Source of the DNA: Ypsolopha sequella
Taxonomy: Eukaryota; Arthropoda; Insecta; Lepidoptera; Ypsolophidae
DNA: 64,000 nucleotides
Assembly (NCBI GenBank): GCA_934047225.1
Contig: OW203990.1
Coordinates: 28,251,045-28,315,044 of the forward strand
Direction of reading: 5' to 3'
In this document: piece after piece, positions 53,289-64,000 of the stretch
How the letters are laid out: every line of letters starts with the position of its first letter
How positions within the stretch are numbered: the stretch's first letter is position 1
Position numbers and translations under genes: made by a program
Notes under the pieces: model-generated
The model's database searches: none
Told to the model about the DNA's origin: nothing
Seen by the model: the letters and a program-made list of their open reading frames with translations, nothing else

Positions 53289-53507
53289 TTAGTACATGAA
53301 ATAAGCAGTTACTGGAAAATTTCGAGTTGAATCGAGAATTTCTATAAAACCAATTGCCATAGGTATCTGTCGACGCAAATATGGTACTTTTCTCAAATAG
53401 CACAGGTCAACGAAAACATTTTGGTATTCGAATAACTTTTTTTTATTTCTTGTACAGAGAAACACCAAGCTCAGATTCTTATAATAGTGCAGTCCTGTGC
53501 AGCACAC
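53289..53507 (-). CDS. Possible exon, unknown protein
   Basis: Seventy-two open codons ending PMAIGFIEILDSTRNFPVTA-YFMY. No ATG start, no family recognised; could be chance. Confidence 0.18.
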   Translation of the reverse strand: MCCTGLHYYKNLSLVFLCTRNKKKLFEYQNVFVDLCYLRKVPYLRRQIPMAIGFIEILDSTRNFPVTAYFMY

Positions 53508-53748
53508 AATGTTTTATAAGAACAAGAAAAGTGAGTTGGAACGAAGTTTCTTTTGCTACTGACGCGTATGCTGCACGTCTTTACTGTATTTAGCATGTCA
53601 CATAGGCTTGTGTAAACACACGTACATAGAATAGTTTATTATTCTAAGCACACGTACTATAAAGAAAAAGTGTCGTGACGGACAAAATCTTGCATTTTTT
53701 TCGCCCTAACTAAAGTCATTCAGCCATAAGTAAGGAACTTCGTTAGAA

Positions 53749-53893
53749 AAATCCTATATTATAGTCATTGACCTAAAAAATCCTATGTTATAATCATTGA
53801 CCCATAATATAGTCATTGACATAAAAAATCCTATGTTATGGTCATTAACCTAAAAAAAAAATCCTATGTTATAGTCATTACCTAAAAAAAAGC
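53749..53893 (+). repeat. Short tandem repeat, about 30 bp
   Basis: AATCCTATGTTATAGTCATT and CCTAAAAAA alternate about five times. Confidence 0.8.
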
Positions 53894-54339
53894 GGGCGGA
53901 GTCGCAACTAAGCAACTATCGGCGGTTTGTTAGTGTGAGAGTGGACTTACAAATGGAAATTGGCTTACTATGATGTGAATGTTTGCGTGCTTACTATGGG
54001 TGCTTCAGTTGTAGGTTAGCGAAACTTCATCCGCATTTTTCACGTTCACAGTATCTTAAAGAAATATAAAAAAAATACGAGTAGGTCATAGATAAGTAAA
54101 ATATAATGGTTGTGGTATGTAACGCAGGCAATATTAATGAGTAAAAGAATTGACACATCGCCGAACGAAACCTTGAAATATCGATATAAAGAAATTTTCA
54201 GAGAATATTTGAGTTTTGTTCCTTTGAAAATTTTGCTCGGTATATTCAGTAGATTAATTTAAGAGCAGTGCTCTCTAAATTGCAGAGTTGTTGCATAAAT
54301 ATACTGAGTCAACTACATACTTGATCAATGTAATATTTA

Positions 54340-54990
54340 AATACTAGCTTCTACCCGCGGCTTCGCACGCATTGATTAAGTTTTTATATAGTGGTATCGA
54401 ATCCCATCAAATCCATCCCATCCTACCATAGACGAATACAGCCTACAGACTCCTCATAACAGGCGACCGATTTATGTCAACACATCTGACTGAACCACCA
54501 GATACAACTCACCACTCCAAAATTATATGTTTCGGTAGGCCAAACCAAAATGTCTTCTATATTCATAAAGTTAGAGTCTTCGTCTTCGGGAAAGATAAGT
54601 TTGTGGCGCTATACGTAAGATTGGAAGAGCCAATAGGATTGCAGTATTTCTTTTCGATTGTTGACAGAATTACTTGTACGCAAGATGTTAAACAATAGAC
54701 GTCTTTCTGGGCTGTATTGTCTATGCATCCCACTAATTCCAATTCCATCCCATCCCATCCTCACTATCCCATCCCACTAATATTCAACGGCGTGAAGGAG
54801 TAACAGTACATCACTTTTCTAGACTTGACACCCCATTGTCTTCCAATGGGAATTGATTTATGGGATAAAAAGTAGCATATATCCTATTCCAGGTCCAGAA
54901 CTACATTTGCGCAAAGTTTCAGCCCAATCGGTTCAGTAGTTACGGCGTCAAGGAGTAACAAACATCCATCCATCCATCCATCCGAACTTT
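54340..54990 (+). repeat. Dispersed repeat with CATCCATCC end, split by insertion
   Basis: Head ACTAGCTTCTACCCGCGGCT; end TAAAAAGTAGCATATATCC, CAATCGGTTCAGTAGTTACG, CATCCATCCATCC, CTTTCGCATTTATAATATTAG. A piece of about 400 bases in the middle has an open frame of unknown origin. Confidence 0.65.
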
Positions 54991-55062
54991 CGCATTTATA
55001 ATATTAGTTTAATTTAAATATATAATTTTTCAGACCTTTATCTTGACAACGCCAGTTACCTA

Positions 55063-55350
55063 ATGAGCCAGTCTCCTCGTCCATCCATCCATCAGCCTAG
55101 TTCGTCCACTGCTGGACGAACTAGGCTGATGGATGGATGGACGAGGAGCCTTTCCAGGAGACTTTGCCACTCCCGGCGGTCATCCTGGAAGAATTGCCCA
55201 TACTCACACACGCTGGGCAGGCGGGTTGCCGGAACCCTCGCACCAGTGACACCGTTGCCCGTCACCAGTCTGTTCCATATAAGGCCCGGCTATTAGGGAT
55301 GGATGTACCTCCATCCATCGGTCCCAGGGCCGGCATCAGCTCTACCACCT
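55063..55350 (-). mobile_element. LINE 3' tail with inverted duplication of its end
   Basis: On - it carries the GATGG-tailed LINE end; at 55073-55148 the last bases form a 36-base perfect inverted pair around a CTGC loop. Confidence 0.85.
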
Positions 55351-55989
55351 TTTTTCCTACATGAAGATTTTTATGAAAATGAATTGCGTTTAAAAAGCTA
55401 AAAACAGTAGTAAAATTATTTATTCGATATCTTAAAAAATTACGAAGTTATTGGCAATCAAAGTGAGCTTAACGGCATGTATCGTGACGTCATCTGAAAC
55501 GATTTCATACCAAAAGTGATATAATCGCTATCGCTAACTTCGGTATTAATAGAAATTTTTCAAAAATTTAAGAAGTTTTGTGCTTGCTATAGGTAACTAA
55601 TCAATTAGTTACTATAAAAATATACTGAAATTTCACTACATTGGATAATTTTCACTCGATATATGACATTTTTGGAAATTATGCTTTCTGGAATGTTCAT
55701 TTTTTTTTCTATTGCATCTTGAGTTTTGTCTAAAATAAATACTCACAGCAAGAAAACATAGCTTACTAAAGTTAGCACAGAAAAAAAAACACAAATAATT
55801 TGTTGTAATTTAAATCAGACTCATTCTAAATAATTTCGCGCGCATTTTGGCGATTTTCAACTCCGTGTTTTAATAGCAAAGCACCAGTGCTCTGAAGGAA
55901 CGCCTGACCTCGTAGCACAGTGTTTAATCGCGCGCGACGCGACGCAACTTAGTTGAATAAAGATACCTGTTTATTAACACTCAGTACAC

Positions 55990-56080
55990 TAATGTACATT
56001 CCAAATAACTCAGGCAAACAGGAATCGAACTCGGGTCTCAAGAAGTCCATCGTCAACTGAGCTATCAAGTTATGACAATT
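55990..56080 (-). mobile_element. tRNA-derived SINE head, second type
   Basis: On - TTGATAGCTCAGTTGACGAT (A box) and GAGTTCGATTCCTG (B box). The anticodon arm pairs imperfectly, so it is more likely a SINE than a tRNA gene. Confidence 0.6.
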
Positions 56081-56339
56081 TGTTTAATTTTGAGCTTTAC
56101 GCAAGTGAAATAAGAATTACTATAGTGTACCATTACGACCCACCCAATTTTTATTTTTTTTGGATTGGGAAAGAAGATAGATAATATTTAGCGTTCCGTA
56201 TTAAATACAGGAAATGGAACCCTAATGGTGTAACACGTCGGTCTCTTTCTCTAACTGTCTGTCACAGTCATGAACTGTATTCTAAATCCGTGGTCACAGC
56301 CTCTTTTCTCTGAGACGGATACAGCTGTGCGTGCAGTAT

Positions 56340-56480
56340 TTGTTCTTACTTACCACTTGCTGAACGGTGAAGGTAGACATCGTAAGGAAACCTGCATGCC
56401 CTAAAAAGCGTGTATTTAATAATCGACGGTGAAACGTGGGCAAATCGGTGTTCTTACTCGCAACACCACTGACACCGGGA
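56340..56480 (+). repeat. SINE body fragment
   Basis: TACCACTTGCTGAACGGTGA, GGAAACCTGCATGCCCTAAA, TCGACGGTGAAACGTGGGC. Confidence 0.6.
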
Positions 56481-56892
56481 AGGAAACTATTCTATGTTAG
56501 AAATAAAAAAAATATTTGTTACTTTTTTGATAAAAACGGCCGCTTTTGGCATAAGTTAAAATTTTAGCTCATCAAATACGTTGTCTATAAAAACTATGTT
56601 ATTTAAAAATAGTTTATTGCTATATCTACGCATTAACTTGAGCAGATTTTCAATAATTATTCTAGTAAGTAAATATTGTTTTTTTTTCTAAAGTGGCAGC
56701 ACTTCTGCAGCATATAGCGCCTTAAGCAATAGTTTGTGACGTCTTTGGCCTTCTTCGCCAGTAATTATTATTTGCTATGTAACTTCTAACAGTAACAAAG
56801 TAAATTACAAAAGTATAATAGTTTATGTTACAAGGGCGAAAAGGAATAAATTACGAGGACGATTTAAAACACGAGCGTAATTTTTACATGTT

Positions 56893-57250
56893 TTAGACAT
56901 AAGGGGGGGGGGGGACATACATTTTTTATGGCTTTTCAAGGATTTCCCGAAATAGATGCAATTAAATATAGCCAAGCTATATATTTTTACAATTAACTTG
57001 TTAATGCCTATAATTTGATACCCATATTATATGTATACATATGGGTATCAAATTATCAAATTATGTATTTATAATATATTTTTTTAGTTTATTTTACTTC
57101 TTTTTTATGTTTCTCATTTATGCTTAACTTTTTTTAAATCGCTATAGTTTTCCTGTAATTGGCCAGTTATGATCTATTATTGTCAATTTTTTTATATTTT
57201 TTGGTCTACCGGTTTCGGAGATAAGGGATATAAAAAACAAAACCCTTATA
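56893..57250 (-). repeat. Inverted copy of the 39555 repeat 3' half
   Basis: Contains a run of G (AAGGGGGGGGGGGG), TTTCCCGAAATAGATGCAA, TTTTCCTGTAATTGGCCAG. Confidence 0.7.
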
Positions 57251-58249
57251 GGTTCACTTTGTTGTCCGTCTGTCAAGACCTTTTTGCTCGGGCCCCGTGT
57301 GATATATATCATATTTAAACTGATACGTCCTACAGAAGTACAGAAGTCTACGGAACCATGGTGCTGTAAAATAATCAGGCTTCTATATCAACGTGAAAAT
57401 ACTTACTGCCCTTTACATAATCAATTTTTATACAAATTAGCTCACCATGAAAACCTATAGGGTACTTCAAGTTGACTTGAATGAAAACTTGAAATTTCAT
57501 TCACAGGTAGGTCTTGTAGAAATAAATAAAAAAATTACCTATTTTTATTTCATAAAGAAGTTATATTTGACCAACTAGAGGCAGGTACTATTATAAATAG
57601 ATTGTAAGTGTCAAACTAATATGGTCGCTCGCTCATGCTGCTATAACTGCAAGTGGAATAAGTTTGTCTTTAAAACGATATATACGGAACCCTCAGGGCC
57701 CGAGTCCTATTCGCACTTGACCGGTTTATTAACTTTGTTTTTGAATGTTTATGAAATTTGTAATATAATCTTACAAACTCTAACAAAGTCTAAATAGCGT
57801 TAGTAGGTAAAATAAAACGAAAATTTCTAAAAAGTAAAAATATACTTTTGGTTAACATTTTAAAATTTAATTTTTTTTTTGTTTAAATTGTTTAAAATTC
57901 TAAAATTCTATTTCTTTTTCGTTTATCTTTAATGTTATTTAAATTCGTACATTAAATATATGGCTTTGTGTTTGATTTAAAAATATTGACCACAAAAGAG
58001 CAATTTAGAGTTTGCTAATTAAATCTAGATTTTAATTCAAGGCATCCCCCCCGATTAGCCCCGACCCTAGGAATTAAGTTCTGTAAATTACGGAACCCTT
58101 GGCGCGTGACTTGACCGATTTTTTTTAATTCCAAATACCGTTCCGATCGTATTACGTCTACCCTCACAATGTTGTATGGTCTTATAATATATTACGGGAA
58201 TTTGTTAGGAGTGGATAATACCATTATTGTTATGATACACAATTAGTAC

Positions 58250-58620
58250 TTTATGCTACAAAGGCGAATGGCAATAAATCACGACGACGATTTAAACACG
58301 AGCGTAGCGAGTGTTTTAAACGTAACCGAGTAATTTATTGCTCTTACGCCCGTGTATCATACTACGTTTTTCAATGCATAGTGTGAGGAAATAAAACAAA
58401 TGTAATCTTGTGAACTTTAAATTATTAATGGCTCAAAAGAAAAAAAAAGTATAACATTTTTAAGTATAACAGGAAAGGGAAAGGTTGCAGGTTAGCCAAC
58501 TTCTCGTAATTAAATTGAAAAAATAATAATAAAGCCCTAAGGCAAAATAATCGACTTTCTGTTCGGTTTTGATGCATAAAAAGTGGGCCTTTACGAGCAC
58601 TTGCAATAAAAATAATGTTA
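58250..58620 (+). repeat. Dispersed repeat, also in 17325-17705
   Basis: CACGAGCGTAGCGAGTGTTT, TAACCGAGTAATTTATTGCT, TTCTGTTCGGTTTTGATGCA and AAAAGTGGGC. A short start copy is at 56820-56885. The similar minus-strand frames at 17570 and 58425 are this repeat. Confidence 0.85.
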
Positions 58621-58699
58621 TTTATACAATGCACTTAGATTAAATTAAGTTAACGGAACACCTGACGCTAGAAAATCATCAACACCAGGTTTTCAAGGG

Positions 58700-59155
58700 T
58701 TCATTGGAAGAAACTAGGTCTCTCCTCATATTGAAGAAAATATATTTGATTTATCGATCTTTTATCTAGGGATTCCACGTATAAACAATGTTTTAAGATT
58801 TGTACTTTTGTCAGAAAAAAAATGTTTTCAACCCTCTTTTTTTTGGTTTTCAAACGTTCGTTTCAAAGACGCGGTTAAGAGATCAACTTTTATAAAATAG
58901 GCAATAGAAATATGAAGGGATGTTACCTACATCCAAAAATTTTTTCCCTACAAAATATTTCAGTATTAGCTAAAAACACACCAATTTGTTGTTTCGCTGC
59001 GTGATCACTAGTAATACGCGTCCAAGAACAAGAGGACAAAGAGCTAACATATAATCGCCTCTATGAAAAGCAAATCAGGTTTTTGCCATTAGACTAATAA
59101 AAGAATGGACGGCTAATAAAAGAAGTTGCTAGGGTATGCCATTATCTTAAGGTGT
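58700..59155 (-). repeat. Dispersed repeat, inverted copy of 3360-3795
   Basis: Shares ATCTTTTATCTAGGGATTC, CAAACGTTCGTTTCAAAGAC and CACACCAATTTGTTGTTTCG with the complement of 3360-3795. Confidence 0.75.
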
Positions 59156-59450
59156 GTTAATTCGAAAACGTTTTCGAGATTTAGGTTTAATAAGCCGTAT
59201 TTTCGAACTTGTGGTCTAAAAAACCCTAATGATGATGAATATTTTTACGAAAATGCTACAACTTCCATTTGCCTTCGTGTGACGTCGCTTGAGAAATGGC
59301 TGTCTAGAAATGTGTCCTTTACTATCAAGATACATTTATAATAATTTCCTTCCGCCTGATTTGACAGATGGATGACAGTGATGACAGACGAGTAGACAAA
59401 CAGAGACAGACCACTTTTTTATACGCAATCACACATCACAATCACTATTA
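59150..59450 (+). repeat. Dispersed repeat, copy 3 of 3 (42720 family)
   Basis: AAGGTGTGTTAATTCGAAAA to CGCAATCACACATCACAATC. It joins the 58700 repeat at AAGG without a gap. Confidence 0.75.
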
Positions 59451-59453
59451 TAT

Positions 59454-59614
59454 AGCCGATTCTGAAGGCTTTAATTTTAGTTTTAGTGCTGTCAAAACTA
59501 AATTTTCTTCATTTCAAAATAGTCCTTAACTGTTAGGGTTAGAAGTTAAATTACTTTGGAAAATTTTAAGTTTTGACAGCACTAAAACTAAAATTAAAGC
59601 CTTCAGAATCGGCT
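59454..59614. mobile_element. Compact foldback MITE, 161 bp
   Basis: AGCCGATTCTGAAGGCTTTA and TTTTAGTGCTGTCAAAACT are mirrored perfectly at the right end; arms of 46 bases. It interrupts the 42720-type repeat, whose other end resumes at 59640. Confidence 0.88.
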
Positions 59615-60557
59615 TTATTGTCTAAAATTCTCGAGTGACGTTATATCGGACAATTCTTTAAAAAATCATAAAAAATATTTATTCATTTATATAACAAAAT
59701 AATGAAAACTGTGTCCTAAAAATATAAAAATCTTTTAAAAATTAAGCTTTGGGCATTTGCAATTTATTCCTGCTCTTTACTGCGTCACCACCACTCCCTG
59801 CCCTGGTCTGATCGTAGTAGTTTTCTGACTACATGGATATCGGCAAATGCGACACATAATATTCATTGGTCTTTATTTTTAATTTTTAATTGTGACTTAA
59901 AAGGTTAAGCCTAAAATAGGTTACATAATAAAATCTACGCCACGCCACCGAGGTACCTACCCATCCTAGGTTGTTGAATTTATCCACCATAGGTAACTTC
60001 CCAACTAACACACAAGCTGCTTTATTCGCTTCTGTAAATCCTCTTGGACGTAAAAGAGGGTTATAAAAGCGGTGAAATTTACTTGTAGACATAGAAAAAC
60101 GTTAGCTAATGCTCTCAGCAATTGTTGAAGCTTTGAGGTGCAGAAAAGAGTTAGTAAATGCTATTTTAGCGATTTACAACTCCAATAGGCAGTAATAGTA
60201 TGCTTAGGAAATATAAAGGTGTAATCATAACGCCAATGTATGGCAGCCGTATATCCGATATTACTAACTCCGATACAAGAATTAAGCACGTACAGTTGAG
60301 TTTAAATACTCTCGTAGAGTTACATAATGCTTAAATGGAGTCTATTAGAGTTTATGTTCTCCTAATTCAGTTAGAATTTGCCATTTTAGACCAGTGACAC
60401 AAGAGCGATTTATATTTCTATTATACGTGACATCGCCGTATAGGTGCGAGTAGGACTCGTGCCTTGAGTGTTCCGTACACACTTTATCAATGAAATTCAT
60501 GTTTTTTGTTAAATTAGCTTTTCAAATAATTTATAATAATTTAAAATAATAATAATA

Positions 60558-60559
60558 AT

Positions 60560-60612
<53 letters not shown>

Positions 60613-61205
60613 ACGATACTATACGATACGGTACGGTACGATACGATACGATACGATACGGTACGATACGATACGATACGATACAGTACGGTACGGTACG
60701 GTTCGGTACGGTACGGTTTGGTACGGTACGATACGATACGGTACGATACGATACGGTACGATAAGATACGGTACGGTATGGTACGGTTCGGTACGGTACG
60801 ATATGATACGATACGATACGTCATGGTACGGTACGAAGAAGTACGGTACGGTAAGGATACGGTATGGTACGGTACGGTAGAAGAGGTACGGTACGGTACG
60901 GTACAATATGATACGATACGATACGATACGGTACAAAGAAGTACGGTACGGATACGGTACGGTTCGGTACGGTACGGTACGATATGATACGACACTATAC
61001 GACATGGTACGGTACGGTACGAAGAAGTACGGTATGGTACGATACGGTACGGTACGATACGGTACGGTACGATATGATACAATACTATACGACATGGTAC
61101 GGTACGGTACGAAGAAGTACGGTATGGTAAGATACGGTACGATAAAGTACGGTACGGTACGGTTAAGTACGGTACGGTACGGTAGTACGGTACGACACGA
61201 TACGT
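60558..61205. repeat. TGA run followed by TACGR satellite
   Basis: About seventeen TGA units (60560-60611), then TACGG/TACGA units to 61205 with occasional GAAGAAG interruptions. As the 5-base unit is frame-neutral, open frames appear in all registers on both strands; none is a gene. Confidence 0.95.
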
Positions 61206-61959
61206 AATATAACCGACACCGACCCGAAATATATAAATGAGATGGCAGTATTTATATTTAAATTATCATGTCTATCAGTACCTATTATTTATATTTTTAA
61301 AACAAAAAACATTAAAAGCTTTTACGGTGTATTTCATTTTAAACCATTATATATTTGCTACCGTACCCTAAAATTTTATGATCAACTGCTATCAAGGCCA
61401 TAATTTGGCTTTATACACCGCTATCATATCGCTCCAAAACTTAGTCACCAACTTTCTACGTCCTAACGACGTATAAAATGCTCAGAGAAGTTACATACTC
61501 CTAAGAAATATTCCGCCATTGTTATTTTTATTTTGATGAATTGGTTCATCGAAATTATCGTTTCGTTACAGATATTGACGACAAAGAATGAAAGAATTTT
61601 TAAAAAGAATAAAGGAGTACTATATTGCTGCAGTTGCAGCCGATAATTTAGAAAATAAACGAAATATCTAACCTAACCTCTTTGCACATTTCTCTAATTT
61701 TCAATCTTCTTTCATATTATTAGGAAGGCGTATTAAAAACGAAGTGGAAAACGATATATAGAATACCAGTAAAATTATCTTCGTAAGGAAATTTCACTCA
61801 CAACACACAATACTATACCATGGAAAAAATAACATCCAATTTATTTGCGTCTCATATCGTTCACTTTATTTGTATCTTACACCATTTTAGGTTAAGTTTT
61901 AAAATTAAAGAGTTCGCAAATTAAACATTTCAAGGAAAAAAAGAGATGGAACATGACTC

Positions 61960-62310
61960 AAATCGCAAATAGAAATTCAAGGTAGACGTATAATTCGCTC
62001 TTGTATTGCTTTTTAGACTCCTCAGTGGGTATAAATAGCTATTGTAACCCTCTTGTATGGACGAAATCGCAAATAGAAATACAAGGTAGTTAGTGGACTC
62101 CCAATGACGTATAAATCGCTCTTGTATCGCGTTTTGGACTCCTCAGTGGGTATAAATCGCTATTGTAACCCTCTTATATTGACGAAATCGCAAATAGAAA
62201 TTAAAGGTAGTTAGTGGACCCCGAATGACGTATGAATCGCTCCTGTATCGCTTTTTAAGCCCCTCGGTGTGTATGAATCGCTATTGTAACCCTCTTGTAT
62301 TGACGAATGC
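61960..62310 (+). repeat. About 121-bp tandem repeat, three units
   Basis: GAAATCGCAAATAGAAATAC, TAGTGGACTCC, CGTATAAATCGCTCTTGTAT and GCTATTGTAACCCTCTTGTA recur about every 121 bases. Confidence 0.88.
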
Positions 62311-62489
62311 CGCTTAATTTGTGCCCAAATGGACATATAGCGAAGGTATAGCGGGAATATATCTGGATATAAAGCCAGTTCGTATTTCATCAATACTTAA
62401 CGGCTTACGCTCTATCGCTCATGTATTTCTCAGTTTTGTTAGTTGGGTTTACTGTACGCTTTGAACGAATACCAAAGTAAGAGTTTGCA

Positions 62490-62640
62490 ATTTCAAATCC
62501 TGGCCCGAGGAATTTTTTCAATATATTTGTCTTGCTTGAAATTGGTAACTCTTAATTATGTTGATATTAATCAAAGCGATGGATTTATCTATGTGCCCGT
62601 GTTGAAAATATAATAATTGAAAAAAAAAAAAACTTGAAAC
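62490..62640 (+). mobile_element. SINE fragment
   Basis: CAAATCCTGGCCCGAGGAAT and ATATTTGTCTTGCTTGAAAT match the 3' half of the SINE at 15063 and 18630, ending in an A run. Confidence 0.6.
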
Positions 62641-62929
62641 ACTTGAATCATAGAGAGGAGAAATTTAGGAGATTATCTCTGGAATTAATTCATTAATATT
62701 AAATATAATTTGACATTTAATTTGCGTTTAAAGTTGCGTTACGTTTTTGCAAACCCAAAACAGTATGAACGGCCGTTTAGACATGCCATACAGATCTGAC
62801 GTTTCCGAAACGCGGAACATTTTAATTTCATAATTTTTAACTTCATTCTTTCTTATCTAAACCCACTCATCACTGTCACATTCCGTAATCGCATAATTAT
62901 GTTTCTTAATTTTAATTTTATTTAACGTT

Positions 62930-63241
62930 CATTTGTGCTTTTATATTTTGCAACTTATTTTTACAACACAAATAATTGTATCTATTGTATCTATAATTTT
63001 AGTTTTAATTCGTCTATTGTATTTATAATTTTACTTTTAATTTTATCTATTGTTTTTATTTTTCTTTGTGTTTCTTCTTTTTCATTAAAGGCTAAGGCTG
63101 AAAATCGGCGGCTTTTTGTGTTTACAAAAAGTTAATGGCCGAGTCTTAGACCGATTTGTCTCTCCTTATGTAGTATATATTATAATTTTGTATCGTGTTT
63201 TGTTTATTTTGAGACAAATAAACAGCTTTTATTATTATTAT
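62930..63241 (+). mobile_element. Retroelement 3' end, TTATT tail
   Basis: GGCTAAGGCTGAAAATCGGC, GAGTCTTAGACCGATTTGTC, GAGACAAATAAACAGCTTTT, TATTATTATT. A related end lies inverted at 63455-63660 (GACAAATCGGTCTAAGGCTC). Confidence 0.7.
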
Positions 63242-63454
63242 TCCAAGGAATCGAATTGTATATTTTTTTTCGCGATTTTGACGTTCGTGTGAGTGATACG
63301 CGCACACAAAGGTGTGTAGAGCGCCATCTCACTGTTTCCAGTGAATTTTGTCTGATTTGAATATATAAAATTGAAAAACTAGAAAGGGACGGTACTCACA
63401 TCCCCATAATTTCCCTAGAAGATTGTTTTTTATACGAGGATTGCAACAAAATAT

Positions 63455-63660
63455 AATAGAATAGAATAGAATAGAAACCGTTTATTTGTCACAAATGAAT
63501 ACAATATTATAAAAACAAAATACACAAAATACACATGACAAATCGGTCTAAGGCTCGACTTATGACTGTTTGTTAAAAAACAAATTACAAAAGGGAACAC
63601 AAAATCAAACAAAAATAAATAAATATATTAACAATAAATTACATTTAAAAAACAGATGGA
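63455..63660 (-). mobile_element. Retroelement 3' end, inverted
   Basis: AATAGAATAGAATAGAA tail, CCGTTTATTTGTCACAAAT, then GACAAATCGGTCTAAGGCTC. Confidence 0.65.
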
Positions 63661-63815
63661 ATAAACAATAATACCTAATACGTGATCGGATCCTGCTATG
63701 CAATAACCCCGCCAGTAGTCTGGGACTATTCGGAAAACAGCCATTTGCGACATTAATGACCAATTATTCGCAGTTTTTATTTTCACCTTAGAGGTTTAAT
63801 TATTTGCTAGCTAAG

Positions 63816-64000
63816 GTTGTTGGTGATCATTGAACCTTGTTCCTGGTCCCTGGCAGGGTCTCCGGTATGGGTTCGGGCGGCTGATTGGATTTTACCTTGT
63901 ATAATATATATTTGACCTATCATTTTGATCGTCAATATATTGCTACATAAATTAAATAAACCTTTAATTTAGTTTATGTACATTTATTATTTTATTACAT
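63816..64000 (+). mobile_element. Non-LTR retroelement tail, cut by window end
   Basis: Matches 15700-16260 without the insert: GTGATCATTGAACCTTGTTC, GGGTCTCCGGTATGGGTTCG, TAAATAAACCTTTAATTTAG. Confidence 0.75.

Noticed and set aside
56020..56075. Functional tRNA gene on -
   Set aside because: A and B boxes are present, but the anticodon arm and acceptor stem do not pair well.
60531..61207. Tyr/Arg/Val-rich open frames on both strands
   Set aside because: Pentanucleotide satellite artefact.

Overview
The window looks like nuclear DNA of an insect, most likely a moth or butterfly. It is AT-rich, genes are split into short exons with GT/AG introns, and there are no operons or ribosome binding sites. 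Most of it is transposon debris of kinds common in Lepidoptera: tRNA-derived SINEs, LINE tails ending in GATGGATGG-type runs, CAGTGG-ended hAT MITEs and foldback MITEs. The species assignment is inference.

Two genes for membrane transporters of the major facilitator superfamily (SV2/SVOP-like branch) lie tail to tail. The left one, on + (about 734-3136), enters the window already in progress; only its last exons are visible. The right one, on -, spans 6264-22751 in eleven exons that join into about 491 residues lacking only the extreme N-terminus. Both share the last two intron positions, their phases and a 128-base penultimate exon, so they are probably paralogs.

Two less familiar coding loci follow on -: an intronless gene (41677-42204) for a very basic 175-residue protein with a repeated QPTVFQNPYGYMMN block, and a cluster of duplicated exons (47749-49719) carrying an E-x-x-G-K-[DE]-N-x-P-T motif, with two possible stop-containing last exons.

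The rest is repeats. Large tandem arrays occur at 2480-2975 (18 bp), 11186-12038 (8 bp), 21650-22335 (43 bp), 27645-28665 (37/38 bp), 32322-32664 (57 bp), 37844-38540 (60 bp), 38800-39160 (about 117 bp), 60558-61205 (TGA, then TACGR) and 61960-62300 (about 121 bp). Many give long open frames that are repeat artefacts. Dispersed elements include two hAT MITEs with intact 8-bp target duplications, several foldback elements, at least three tRNA-derived SINE types and degenerate LINE coding remnants. No rRNA gene, free-standing tRNA gene, CRISPR array or prokaryotic feature was seen.
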